Shown: piece by piece, positions 1 through 7,182 of the stretch | Layout: the number at the start of each line of letters is the position of its first letter | Numbering within the stretch: the first letter of the stretch is position 1 | The notes under the pieces: generated by a model | Seen by the model: the letters and a program-made list of their open reading frames with translations, nothing else | Told to the model about the DNA's origin: nothing | Databases searched by the model: none | Position numbers and translations under genes: made by a program | Assembly (NCBI GenBank): GCA_002335175.1 | Contig: DDCA01000001.1 | Span: 372,001-436,000 of the forward strand | Direction of reading: 5' to 3' | Length of the DNA stretch: 64,000 nucleotides | Source: Candidatus Saccharibacteria bacterium UBA2018 | GTDB lineage: Bacteria > Patescibacteriota > Saccharimonadia > Saccharimonadales > Saccharimonadaceae

Positions 1-1
1 C

Positions 2-802
2 AGCGCATTCAAACCCTACGGCAACTTCCCTGCCCGCAAAGATGTCGAGCAAGAACTGCTGGCAAATTTGACCGAAAAATATAGCGACTTAAAAGCCGGC
101 GGCAAAAGCGACGAAGAAGCCTACCAAGCCACCATCGATTCGTTCGGCGACGTGTCCGAGATTATGGATCAAGTCAAACCCGCGACCGGCAACCAGGTGC
201 AAGACGGACGCTCTGTCCACAAAATCCTCAAAGACTCGTTCAAGCAGGCCAAGCGCAGCAAATCCAAGTTTTCTATGGTGGAAATGAAACAAAGCGACCT
301 AAGCGAAACGAATCTTGCGGGTGCAGACTTCAACTTTGCCGAGCTTCGAGAATCGAACTTTGACGGGTCCGACCTTACGGGAGCAAAGTTCAGAGCCGCC
401 GATATGCGCGGATCGTCGTTTAAAGGTGCCTGTCTATCCGGTGCGAAGCTCGATGGGTGTGATGTGTCAGAAGTAAGTTTTACCGAAGCCAATTTGACGA
501 ATGCACAGTTCAAAGCCGCCGCACTAAAGGGCGCTACTTTCAACGGTGCGAAATTGGATGGTGCTACTTTTGGCTGGTCCGACCTTAGGGACGTATCGTT
601 CGAAAACCAAACGCTTAACGGTACGTACTTCGAGGCTTCATCACTGAAAAATACTTCGTTCAAAAACGCCGTGCTAAGCGACGTAACATTCCACCACTGC
701 GAAGCCAAGCACGCCAACTTCGACGGCGCCACGATGGACAAAGTAACCTATGCCCTGTTAAAAGGCGCAAAGGCAAAGTTAGATAATGTCGAAGTTCAGT
801 AG
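2..802 (+). CDS. HAAS-like domain plus pentapeptide-repeat protein, 5' end outside the window
   Basis: The reading frame is open from base 2, so the true start lies to the left; TTG at 68 is only an internal candidate. The first ~50 visible residues (FPARKDVEQELLANL, then KSDEEAYQATIDSFGD) resemble the HAAS/DUF1700 helical domain usually found in front of membrane or signalling modules. From about base 290 the protein is a run of A(D/N/K)(L/F)xx pentapeptide repeats, which form a right-handed quadrilateral beta-helix. No membrane segment is visible in this part. Pentapeptide proteins can mimic DNA or act as scaffolds, but nothing here tells which. Family assignment of the repeats is firm; the HAAS call is moderate; function unknown. 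Confidence 0.75.
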   Translation, partial: SAFKPYGNFPARKDVEQELLANLTEKYSDLKAGGKSDEEAYQATIDSFGDVSEIMDQVKPATGNQVQDGRSVHKILKDSFKQAKRSKSKFSMVEMKQSDLSETNLAGADFNFAELRESNFDGSDLTGAKFRAADMRGSSFKGACLSGAKLDGCDVSEVSFTEANLTNAQFKAAALKGATFNGAKLDGATFGWSDLRDVSFENQTLNGTYFEASSLKNTSFKNAVLSDVTFHHCEAKHANFDGATMDKVTYALLKGAKAKLDNVEVQ

Positions 803-817
803 CTAACTTGGCTTGGC

Positions 818-1207
818 TTAGTGGCCCATTCCTGGCCCGTTACTTGCGCTGATTGGATAACCCCAGTCAATTTGCCATTGTCTCATCTGACTAATTTCGG
901 CCTCTTGTGCAGAGATTATGTTTCTTGAAAGTTCTTTAACCTCTTCGTGCTTAGCGTTGGTAGCAGCTAGTTTTGCCATATCAATCGCGCCCTGGTGATG
1001 AACGATCATTTCGGAAATGAAAGCCGCGTCAAAATCGTCGCCTGTCTTGTTTTCTAGGCTTCTAGCCGACATTTGCATACTTTCCATCATCGAACTGTCG
1101 TTATTTTTTTGCTCAGCTGGCTTATCAAATGTCGTAGCTGCAACCGAGACAAGAAGTCCCCCAATGAAAAATCCAATTAACCCGTAGAGTAGTGGTTTAG
1201 TTTGCAT
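818..1207 (-). CDS. DUF305 membrane-anchored protein, single domain
   Basis: A 129-residue protein with an N-terminal membrane anchor (PLLYGLIGFFIGGLLVSVAA) and one DUF305 domain carrying the family signature MIVHHQGAIDMA, followed by the usual helix with AQEAEISQMRQWQ. DUF305 is a ferritin-like four-helix fold often found beside copper genes; the His and Met residues are plausible metal ligands, but its biochemical role is not established. A strong ribosome site (AAGGAGG) lies just upstream of the ATG. It is the last gene of a three-gene minus-strand unit with a CsoR-like repressor and a DUF4396 membrane protein, so copper-responsive expression is likely. Four more DUF305 genes lie at 15.8-22.8 kb. 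Confidence 0.85.
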   Translation of the reverse strand: MQTKPLLYGLIGFFIGGLLVSVAATTFDKPAEQKNNDSSMMESMQMSARSLENKTGDDFDAAFISEMIVHHQGAIDMAKLAATNAKHEEVKELSRNIISAQEAEISQMRQWQIDWGYPISASNGPGMGH

Positions 1208-1227
1208 GTTATACCTCCTTATTTTGC

Positions 1228-1506
1228 TTATAGCATCCGACTGATAGCACCGACTAATTCGTCGGCCTTGTCGCTACCAGTGTGTGAGTGAACGTCGTCG
1301 TTAGTCAGGCAATGTTTCGCATGGTCGCGTAGCAGTTCCAGTGCAACTTTATCTAAAGCTGCTTTGGCTGCACTTACCTGAGTCAGAATATCGATACAGT
1401 ATTTGTCGTCGCTTACCATTTTTGAGACGCCTCGTACCTGCCCTTCGATACGGTTTAGTCGTTTAAGTAAATCTGATTTGTTGTCTGCGTATCCGTAGTG
1501 TTGCAT
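1228..1506 (-). CDS. csoR: CsoR-family copper-sensing repressor
   Basis: A 92-residue all-helical repressor of the CsoR/RcnR (DUF156) family. The characteristic motif RLNRIEGQVRG is at residues 16-26. The complete Cu(I) ligand set is visible: Cys37, His62 and Cys66 (YCIDI and HAKHC). Family members bind G/C-tract operators and are released by Cu(I). The start is supported by GGAG upstream of the ATG. It sits between the DUF4396 gene and DUF305, and a matching operator lies upstream of the first gene at 2023-2043, so the unit is probably autoregulated. The intact C-H-C triad makes copper the most likely inducer. Confidence 0.9.
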   Translation of the reverse strand: MQHYGYADNKSDLLKRLNRIEGQVRGVSKMVSDDKYCIDILTQVSAAKAALDKVALELLRDHAKHCLTNDDVHSHTGSDKADELVGAISRML

Positions 1507-1514
1507 GCTAGCTC

Positions 1515-2012
1515 CTAGTGCGTATGGCTATGATCATTCTTACCCAACAAGTTCATTGTCAGGGCATGGCCTTTATTCTTTTTCAGTAGGTATATATTTA
1601 CAGGAAGTGCCGCAAAAAATGCAGCAGCAAGAGCAATTGGCATGCTAATCCAAAAAAGTGGGCTGACTATACCGGCATGCAGAGCACCAGGGATAGCAAG
1701 CATTACGGCGTTGTCGACGATTTCCATCGTGGCAATAGATAGCGTGTCAGCAGCCGCAACCACTGACAGTGCCGCCATAAATCCAATACCAGCTTTTACT
1801 AGTGGTAACGTCGAAAGTGCAAAACCAAATACGAATGCCAGGGCTATTGCCAATAGTATCGTAGAACCGATGCTCAGCCCGAGAATTGTACCAATAATCA
1901 GACCTAGCACTTCCCCAATCGCACAACCTGTCAGACAGTGTAATGTGGCGCTAATAGCCATAGCATTAACGTTGCTGTGATGGTGATGTTCGTGTGAATT
2001 ATGTTCGTGCAT
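1515..2012 (-). CDS. DUF4396-like His-rich membrane protein
   Basis: About 165 residues from the ATG at 2012; the longer open frame reaching 2138 would run through the operator and promoter, so the short start is preferred. The N-terminus is His-rich (HEHNSHEHHHH), as is the C-terminus (NDHSHTH), with four to five hydrophobic segments between and a GCAIGEVLG motif in the first one, typical of DUF4396 proteins. Function is not established; the His-rich ends and position as first gene of a CsoR-linked unit suggest metal binding or transport. It is followed by csoR after 8 bp. Confidence 0.75.
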   Translation of the reverse strand: MHEHNSHEHHHHSNVNAMAISATLHCLTGCAIGEVLGLIIGTILGLSIGSTILLAIALAFVFGFALSTLPLVKAGIGFMAALSVVAAADTLSIATMEIVDNAVMLAIPGALHAGIVSPLFWISMPIALAAAFFAALPVNIYLLKKNKGHALTMNLLGKNDHSHTH

Positions 2013-2022
2013 TTCTAATCTT

Positions 2023-2043
2023 CTATACCCCCCTAGGGTATAG
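2023..2043 (-). promoter_or_regulatory. CsoR-type operator overlapping the promoter of the DUF4396-csoR-DUF305 unit
   Basis: CTATACCC on one side and the inverted GGGTATAG on the other flank a short C/G tract, the arrangement expected for CsoR operators. On the minus strand TTGACG about 2060 could be a -35 box with the operator covering the -10 region. The same core recurs at 15494-15508 in front of the second repressor. Confidence 0.7.
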
Positions 2044-2124
2044 GATTTTGTATAGGGCGTCAATATGATTTCAATTAATGCAATGAAAAGCCAGCTCCTG
2101 CAGACTGGTTTTTTGTCGGTTGCC

Positions 2125-2195
2125 TTAGCCTTCCACAACTACTTCAAACCCGCCGTATGCCACCTTCATCGTGTCGGCTGGCATTTTATCAGCCC
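2125..2195 (-). pseudogene. DUF1428 C-terminal remnant
   Basis: Read on the minus strand, this stretch encodes only the tail MKVAYGGFEVVVEG followed by TAA, the characteristic end of DUF1428 (YbaA-like) proteins. No matching upstream domain follows; the frame continues into unrelated sequence. A second, longer DUF1428 remnant with nearly the same end lies at 3100-3284, on the other side of the intervening plus-strand gene. Confidence 0.55.
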
Positions 2196-2238
2196 GCTTT
2201 ACATTGCAGAGCAGTACGTTATCGCTTATGATTACTGC

Positions 2239-3075
2239 ATGAACAAGTCTACGCGCGGTTCTGCTCACGTAATCATTATTGTGTTGATAATCGTTGCGCT
2301 TGTCGGTGTGCTTGGCTACATGGCTTGGAATGCGTACAAAAAAGCACCCGTTACAAATAATGTCAAAAGTGACGGTACGAAAATCAGCTACATCGACTGG
2401 AGCTTTGACGGTTCGGTCTGGAAACCGGCAAGTACCCCACCGAACTGCGAGCAACCTTTGCTTATCGGCGCGCCGATGGATGTTAGCAAAGCAACCTCCA
2501 AACTGTATCCAGGACAAGTCAGAGGCACTGACTTCAAACCCCATGGCGGCTTGGCTGTCGACACGGCAGCCAGCACGAGTTTAAATGTTTATGCGATACG
2601 TGATGCTTACCTATTTCGCGGCTCACGCTACATAGAAAATGACGTTATCCAGTACCTACTGGATTTTATGGACCCATGCGGTATCTTTTACCGGTATGAC
2701 CACATTGCGACGCTGTCAAAAGAAGTGAAAAAACTTACCGACCAATTACCCGAACCAAAGCTTGACGATTCACGCACCGTTAGCTTTTCAACACCAGTGT
2801 TTATTAAAAAAGGTGCGACTATTGCTACTGCCGTCGGTAAAACTGGCAATACGGGGTTTGACCTAGGCGTATATGATTTGCGTACGCGGAACGAAGCTTC
2901 AAAAACGGAACTGTACAAAACAGACGCTCGCAGAATACAAGACAAAGAGCAGTCATTCTATTCTGTTTGTTGGTTCGATCTATTGCCGCCGAAAGAACGT
3001 GACATTGTGAACGAGTTGCCGTCGCGAAGCGGCGTACTAGAAGGCACTAGCAGCGACTACTGCGAAATAAACTGA
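2239..3075 (+). CDS. Membrane-anchored M23-like (LytM-fold) protein lacking catalytic residues
   Basis: 278 residues from the ATG at 2239; the longer frame from 2065 would run over the DUF1428 remnant. An N-terminal anchor (HVIIIVLIIVALVGVLGYM) is followed by a domain whose motif order resembles M23 endopeptidases: HGGLAVD where HxGxD is expected, YRYDHIATL where the HxH beta-strand lies, then KKGATIATAVGKTGNTG. The final HLHFE-type metal motif is replaced by FDLGVYDLR, so zinc catalysis looks impossible. Such degenerate LytM proteins often act as adaptors for wall hydrolases; that role here is inference. No clear ribosome site is visible, so the start is uncertain. Confidence 0.6.
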   Translation: MNKSTRGSAHVIIIVLIIVALVGVLGYMAWNAYKKAPVTNNVKSDGTKISYIDWSFDGSVWKPASTPPNCEQPLLIGAPMDVSKATSKLYPGQVRGTDFKPHGGLAVDTAASTSLNVYAIRDAYLFRGSRYIENDVIQYLLDFMDPCGIFYRYDHIATLSKEVKKLTDQLPEPKLDDSRTVSFSTPVFIKKGATIATAVGKTGNTGFDLGVYDLRTRNEASKTELYKTDARRIQDKEQSFYSVCWFDLLPPKERDIVNELPSRSGVLEGTSSDYCEIN

Positions 3076-3099
3076 CGTTTAAAACTTTCGATGTCTTAT

Positions 3100-3284
3100 T
3101 TAGCCTTCAACGGCTACTTCGAACCCGCCGTATGCCATCTTGGTCATGTCGTTTGGCATTTCAAAGCCCTCACCCATGTCCATTTCACTCATCTCAGCCA
3201 TAACTTTTGCGTTTACTTCGTCGCGGTGTTGTTTTGATTCAAAGACGATCCATGAGAACCACACATTGATTTTGACGAATACAA
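3100..3284 (-). pseudogene. Truncated DUF1428 gene, C-terminal half only
   Basis: Minus-strand reading gives about 60 residues including WIVFESKQHRDEVNAKVMAE and the ending MAYGGFEVAVEG, clearly the C-terminal half of a DUF1428 protein (normally ~117 residues). The frame is closed by a TGA just upstream of the surviving part, with no start codon, so the N-terminal half is gone. A shorter remnant of the same family lies at 2125-2195. Confidence 0.7.
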
Positions 3285-3318
3285 CTCAAGCACGTTTAAT
3301 AGAAGATCAAATTGAATA

Positions 3319-3341
3319 GGCGCCGATTACTAGTCGGCGCC
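3319..3341. repeat. Perfect 8-bp hairpin in the gap before the Bax-inhibitor gene
   Basis: GGCGCCGA and TCGGCGCC flank a 7-nt loop. No T-run follows on either strand, so it is not a textbook terminator. It sits between the DUF1428 remnant and the 3' end of the GC-rich BI-1 gene. Confidence 0.5.
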
Positions 3342-3369
3342 TGGTGGACGGTATTGTGACATGACTTCA

Positions 3370-3436
3370 GAAGAAGTGATTCACTAGAGCCTGTACCGCT
3401 TCAGGCTTTGCTGCTTCTCGCCTACATCACTTCTTC
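3370..3436 (-). repeat. Imperfect stem-loop overlapping the BI-1 stop codon
   Basis: GAAGAAGTGAT (3370-3380) is the perfect inverse of ATCACTTCTTC (3426-3436), and GCCTG/CAGGC pair inside. The outer arm contains the stop codon of the BI-1 gene. It may protect or terminate the transcript, though no T-run is seen. Confidence 0.45.
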
Positions 3437-4119
3437 GCCTGGCCCATGATGGACAGGATCCGGATGAAGATGTTGGCGAAGTTGAGGAACACGTTCACCG
3501 CCACGTCGATGGCGTTGTTGAACGTCCGGTCGAGCCGACGCGCCATGTTGAGGTCGTAGACCATGATGGCGCAGAACAGGATGAGCACGGCCCAGTCGAG
3601 GATCGTGAAGCTCAGCTCCATGTCGACCCCGAACGCTGCCAGCAGGATGCCGCCGAACTGGATGAAGATTGCCCCGAGGAGCAAACCGAACAGCGGCGCA
3701 CCCCATGCGGACAAGTCCGCCGGCAGTAGGGCGCCGATGAACCCGGTGACCAGAACGACGCCGGTCGCCAGAACGAACGCCTGAACGACACTGCCGAGCT
3801 CGTAGAGCGCGACGAACGGTCCGATCATGAGACCCATGGCGCCGGCGCAGATCGCGCCACCCACCACGGAAATCATGGGGTCGTCGTTGGCCTGAGCCAG
3901 CACGCCACCGCCGATCGAACCGGCAAGGCAGACGAGCATGAACAGCAGGAGCAGCCATCCGTTGTCGGAGAACGTCCAGGTGTAGCTGAACGACGCACCG
4001 ACCATCGAGACCATGATGAAGACCGCCGTGAAGCCGGAGATCGCCATCATGTAGGTGCGGACATTCATGGTGTTGACATGAGACTGCCTCTGGTCGTAGA
4101 AGCCTTCGTTGAAGTTCAT
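3427..4119 (-). CDS. Bax inhibitor-1 family integral membrane protein
   Basis: A 230-residue protein with about seven hydrophobic segments and the family's typical end (AVLILFCAIMVYDLN, then LNFANIFIRILSIMG). BI-1/YccA proteins are pH-sensitive ion leak channels or protease modulators in the inner membrane; the substrate is unknown. A GGGGG ribosome site precedes the ATG, and TTGCAA with TATTAT at 17-bp spacing lies upstream (about 4165-4195). The coding stretch is distinctly GC-rich, with G/C-ending codons, unlike all neighbours, suggesting transfer from a high-GC (actinobacterium-like) donor. The long overlapping frame on the same strand is a product of that GC bias. Confidence 0.85.
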   Translation of the reverse strand: MNFNEGFYDQRQSHVNTMNVRTYMMAISGFTAVFIMVSMVGASFSYTWTFSDNGWLLLLFMLVCLAGSIGGGVLAQANDDPMISVVGGAICAGAMGLMIGPFVALYELGSVVQAFVLATGVVLVTGFIGALLPADLSAWGAPLFGLLLGAIFIQFGGILLAAFGVDMELSFTILDWAVLILFCAIMVYDLNMARRLDRTFNNAIDVAVNVFLNFANIFIRILSIMGQAKK

Positions 4120-4304
4120 TGGTCCCCCTTGTCGAGAAGTGCGAGTGACGACTTGTCACCTAACTTATTATAATAGCATATTTCCTTAGATTTTGCAATG
4201 TTAGAAGTTCTGGCGACAAGCTGGTACGACTTTGATGCCTTCTTTAGATTCTTGACCCAGCCAGCCAGTCGGTGAGAACAAGACTCGCTCTCTGGCTATA
4301 TCAG

Positions 4305-4333
4305 TTGAAAAACTAAGCTGTTTTCCTTATAAT
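4305..4333 (+). promoter_or_regulatory. Promoter of tRNA-Gly
   Basis: TTGAAA at 4305-4310 and TATAAT at 4328-4333, separated by 17 bp, with the tRNA starting 18 bp further on. This is a near-consensus housekeeping promoter. Confidence 0.8.
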
Positions 4334-4351
4334 TATGCTCTGTAACAGCCT

Positions 4352-4427
4352 GCGGGTTTAGCTCAGTTGTTAGAGCGCTTCCTTGCCATGGAAGAGGCCA
4401 GGAGTTAGAGTCTCCTAACCCGCACCA
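4352..4427 (+). tRNA. tRNA-Gly(GCC) with altered D/T-loop contact; attachment site of the element
   Basis: A 76-nt cloverleaf with acceptor GCGGGTT/AACCCGC, anticodon loop TTGCCAT (anticodon GCC) and encoded CCA. The D-loop reads AGTTGTTA and the T-loop TTAGAGT, so canonical G19 is U and canonical C56 is A. The two changes compensate (U19-A56 instead of G19-C56). The other tRNAs in the window have ordinary loops. The last 22 nt (4406-4427) recur at 12342-12363 with one mismatch, marking the ends of the integrated element. The stop codon of the recombinase gene lies inside the tRNA 3' end. Confidence 0.9.
4406..4427 (+). repeat. Left attachment-site repeat within tRNA-Gly
   Basis: The 22 nt covering the T-loop, acceptor strand and CCA match 12342-12363 at 21 of 22 positions (C at 4421, T at 12357). 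Both versions still pair with the tRNA 5' acceptor strand, one through a G-U pair. Confidence 0.85.
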
Positions 4428-6061
4428 CGAACGAAATCATTGGCACTAACGAACCCTTCCCAGGGTTCTTTTAGTTTATAGGACACTGCCGACCCCTTAC
4501 GGAAGCTATCGTCTCCTGGCGTAATTGTGAAGTTAGAGAAGAAAATTCTGAGCAACGTGTCCATTACCTTCATATCTTGAATTTTATCAAGAATAACGGG
4601 GGTAGTTTCTAAAAGTTTAAGATATTCTTCAAAAGTTGGTATCGCGCCTTTTATACGGTCTCGGCGTCTTATTGCCTTTGCGTAATCTGCTTTCGAGCTC
4701 TCTATGTCCTTTGCGTATTTACTGAGATCGTAATGTTCTTTTAGCTCGGGGCTCTCTAGAATGAGGTCCTTGATGCGAATGTACGATTTTTCCTTATTAG
4801 CGATTAGGACTTTGTACTTCGCAATTTCACTGTCGAGTTCTTCTTGTCTTCTCTTTGCTTCTTTCTTTGCCTCACTTACAAACGCAGCGTAGTTACTTTT
4901 TGTAACAAATAAATATTGCCCGAAGAACTTCTTTGCAGCATCGATAACAAGACCGGCCCTTGCCGACTTATCGAACATCTTGCAGCCCACGGTTTCACAT
5001 TTGTAGTAATAACGCGCGTGCATGATCTCGCCAGTTTCTTTGTCTCGTTTAGGTATCAACATAGAAGTAAGTGTCTTATCGCATTCACCACAATAAATCA
5101 TGCCTCGTAAGAGATCGGCCTTTGCGTGAGGGCGAGGGCTATGAATAGCAAGAACCTTTGATGCATTCAAACTATCGATCCTATTTATCTTGAGAAACTC
5201 ATCGACCGTAATCATCGGCTCAAAGTCATACTTCTCAACAAGATTTATAAGAGTTTTCCCCCACTTATGGATGCCTACATAATGAGGATCCCGTAATAGC
5301 TTTGATACGTCGTCCTTATCCCAGACATGTTTTACATACTCGCCACCTAAGCGCTTTTGAACCGCATAGGATTGATTATTAATCCAAAGACGAATATCTT
5401 TCTGTGATTTACCTTCAAGCGCCATGGTGAACATATTCTTGACCGCTGCAAAGCCGCGTGGATCGGGCTGGAAGTTTCGTTTCTCATCGACTACATAACC
5501 GTGCTTGAACTTACCAATAAACTCACCATCTTCGATTGCGCGCTTGTTGCCACGATCAACCGACTCAGCAAGGTGTTCTGAATACTGCTTTGCCATTACG
5601 AAAGTAATGCCTAAAAGCATCTTTCCAGCGGGTGTGTTTTCAAAGGTGAAAGTAGGAAATCGAAGATCTTTTATAAGGCCTCTGTCGACCAAATCAATGA
5701 TTGCTCCCGCTTCCTTCATGTTGCGAGAAAGTCGATCTGGATGCCAGGCAATGAGACCATCGATGTGGCCGTTCTCTATCTCATTAATCAGGGCGTTAAA
5801 CTTGATGCGTGTGTCGGCGACTTTGGCCGAGAAACTCTCTTCGTAAACCTTTACGACATTAAGGTTATTTGGAATGACAACCTTTTCCATACATTCCTGA
5901 ATTTGATCTTCGATTGATGACGCCTGACGATCCTCGCTAGTTGTGGACTTTCTGACGTATAGGGCATAGCGAAGTGTGTCAGTGTCAACATCACCGGGTG
6001 CCTTAGGCTGACCCGCTTGTAGCAGCTCTAGTAGTTTCTGGGGGTTTGCATGATCGGCCAT
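4415..6061 (-). CDS. Large serine recombinase (integrase)
   Basis: 548 residues in the usual large-serine-integrase order: an N-terminal resolvase catalytic domain with YVRKS (nucleophile probably Ser39) and WHPDRLSRN; a recombinase domain around residues 170-300; a zinc ribbon with YCGECDKTL paired with YYKCETVGC; then a coiled-coil-rich region. These enzymes carry out site-specific integration and, with a directionality factor, excision. The gene ends inside tRNA-Gly, sharing 13 bp with it, and is the last gene at the left end of the element. No obvious excision factor is seen. It looks intact, so the element may still be mobile. Confidence 0.95.
   Translation of the reverse strand: MADHANPQKLLELLQAGQPKAPGDVDTDTLRYALYVRKSTTSEDRQASSIEDQIQECMEKVVIPNNLNVVKVYEESFSAKVADTRIKFNALINEIENGHIDGLIAWHPDRLSRNMKEAGAIIDLVDRGLIKDLRFPTFTFENTPAGKMLLGITFVMAKQYSEHLAESVDRGNKRAIEDGEFIGKFKHGYVVDEKRNFQPDPRGFAAVKNMFTMALEGKSQKDIRLWINNQSYAVQKRLGGEYVKHVWDKDDVSKLLRDPHYVGIHKWGKTLINLVEKYDFEPMITVDEFLKINRIDSLNASKVLAIHSPRPHAKADLLRGMIYCGECDKTLTSMLIPKRDKETGEIMHARYYYKCETVGCKMFDKSARAGLVIDAAKKFFGQYLFVTKSNYAAFVSEAKKEAKRRQEELDSEIAKYKVLIANKEKSYIRIKDLILESPELKEHYDLSKYAKDIESSKADYAKAIRRRDRIKGAIPTFEEYLKLLETTPVILDKIQDMKVMDTLLRIFFSNFTITPGDDSFRKGSAVSYKLKEPWEGFVSANDFVRGAG
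4451..4472 (+). terminator. Intrinsic terminator for tRNA-Gly, embedded in the recombinase gene
   Basis: GAACCC-TTCCCA-GGGTTC followed by TTTT on the plus strand. It lies within the antisense of the recombinase C-terminal codons, so the integrated element brought its own stop signal for the tRNA transcript. Confidence 0.7.
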
Positions 6062-6109
6062 AATTTCATTATATAACCCACCATAGTTAGAGCTGCTTTA
6101 GGCTTATTG

Positions 6110-6235
6110 CTATAGGATGATTGTCACCCCATCTTTTACGAGATACGGCTTTGGTTGCGGCTCAACATCAACATAGTCAAGCAGTATGCCGACTAAGCTG
6201 ATCAAATGTAAATCGCTGTTTTCATTGAGAACCAT
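6110..6235 (-). CDS. Possible 41-residue peptide upstream of the recombinase
   Basis: A short open frame ending 48 bp before the recombinase start, beginning at the ATG at 6235. It encodes a mixed acidic/hydrophobic peptide. No clear ribosome site supports it and I recognise no family. The position would suit a small regulatory or directionality protein, but that is speculation; it may be chance. Confidence 0.2.
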   Translation of the reverse strand: MVLNENSDLHLISLVGILLDYVDVEPQPKPYLVKDGVTIIL

Positions 6236-6667
6236 TTTGTCTACCGATCTTCCCTGTATCCCACTAGGGATATGTATGTGTAGCCCAATAGGCTGAATGA
6301 CAAAGAAGCCAGTGTTTAGTCGACAAAATTGGAAGGTTCTAGGGCGAGTCTACTCCCAAAGGGTGGGCTTGTAAACCCCATTTAACAGGGGTGCGAACAT
6401 AGTTAAGCTGGTATACTAGCCTGTTATTCTGGGTAATAAATTTCGCGTATATTTTCTCCCACACGCACGGACTGGGATTAACTAAACCCCATTCGCAGCA
6501 TAAGTAAATTGATAGTAAAACCTATGCGCAAGTACGTACGTAATTTTCTATAAAATTTTATAATTTCAATCTGTAAACACGGGGTGTGGCTACCTAATAA
6601 AGTAGCGGGCGTTTTTAATCCTGCAATTCGGTGCCCTGGGGGTGTGGGGTTTTAATCATCACTTCGG
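6236..6667. other. Gene-free internal region of the element
   Basis: No supported gene. It holds a small hairpin (CCCC-ATTTAACA-GGGG near 6377) and a perfect 14-bp AT palindrome TATAAAATTTTATA at 6549-6562. A TATAAT box at 6668-6673 at its right edge could start the leader transcript of the small membrane gene. Confidence 0.5.
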
Positions 6668-6727
6668 TATAATCGAATACAAGTGGTTTACCCACTCCGG
6701 CCTAAAGCCACCTTGTAAAAGGAAGGT

Positions 6728-6766
6728 ATGGTCACCAAGTCCACAAAGAGAAACAGCTCGTCATGA
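6728..6766 (+). CDS. Putative 12-residue leader peptide
   Basis: AAAGGAAGGT places a good ribosome site just upstream of ATG at 6728, which opens MVTKSTKRNSSS followed by TGA. The stop codon falls inside the loop of the hairpin at 6741-6781, and codons 5-8 form its left arm. This is the geometry of translation-coupled attenuation. The next gene starts at 6870 with its own ribosome site. There is no family to recognise; the case rests on layout only. Confidence 0.4.
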   Translation: MVTKSTKRNSSS

Positions 6767-6781
6767 GTCGTCTCTTTGTGG
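6741..6781 (+). promoter_or_regulatory. Leader hairpin overlapping the 12-residue reading frame
   Basis: CCACAAAGAGA (6741-6751) pairs perfectly with TCTCTTTGTGG (6771-6781). Further downstream GGCCGAAAGGC and GGCGGG/CCCGCC can fold, giving a chain of three hairpins before the ATG at 6870. No T-run follows the first hairpin, so translational rather than terminator control is more likely. Confidence 0.55.
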
Positions 6782-6869
6782 CCGCATTCCGAAAGGTTTG
6801 TGAGTGGCCGAAAGGCTGCTGCTCATGGCGGGCTTTTTGGTTCCCGCCAAAATCTAAGGAAGGCGGAAC

Positions 6870-7148
6870 ATGTCCAAGAAAACTTCATACGGACCAGCAG
6901 CTGACGAACTTTTAGCAGCATGGCCATCAAGAAAAAAGTCCAAACAAAAGATTAATTGGGGGATCGACAGGGGATCGGCCATTATTTACATTGTTATGCT
7001 CGTAGTCGCACCACTTATCGCACTTACTATTACGTTTTACAATCAGAGAAACGAAAGAATTGATTGTTCAAAATTATCCACCAATTCTATCGCCTACCTT
7101 CAACAAGGTGGCGAGGAGATACCTGCTAGCTGTGGGATCGGCCGATAA
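6870..7148 (+). CDS. Small single-span membrane protein of the element
   Basis: 92 residues: a Lys/Ser-rich cytoplasmic start, one membrane segment (AIIYIVMLVVAPLIALTITF) and a short outer tail with two Cys (IDCSKL and ASCGIG). A good ribosome site (AAGGAAGG) precedes the ATG. It lies between the recombinase and the Qat operon, convergent with qatD (34 bp apart), and behind a structured leader. I do not recognise a family. It could be a membrane effector, an immunity or sensing partner, or an unrelated passenger. Confidence 0.65.
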   Translation: MSKKTSYGPAADELLAAWPSRKKSKQKINWGIDRGSAIIYIVMLVVAPLIALTITFYNQRNERIDCSKLSTNSIAYLQQGGEEIPASCGIGR

Positions 7149-7182
7149 CTTTGTTGTGCCAGCATAACTAAGCCCGTAATCC

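Noticed and set aside
2065..2238. Upstream extension of the M23-like gene
   Set aside because: It would overlap the DUF1428 remnant and add a sequence with no signal or domain; ATG 2239 directly precedes the anchor.
3422..4159. Long Arg/His-rich frame overlapping the Bax-inhibitor gene
   Set aside because: It is the frame-shifted shadow of a GC-rich gene; the other frame has clear membrane segments, a family motif, ribosome site and promoter.
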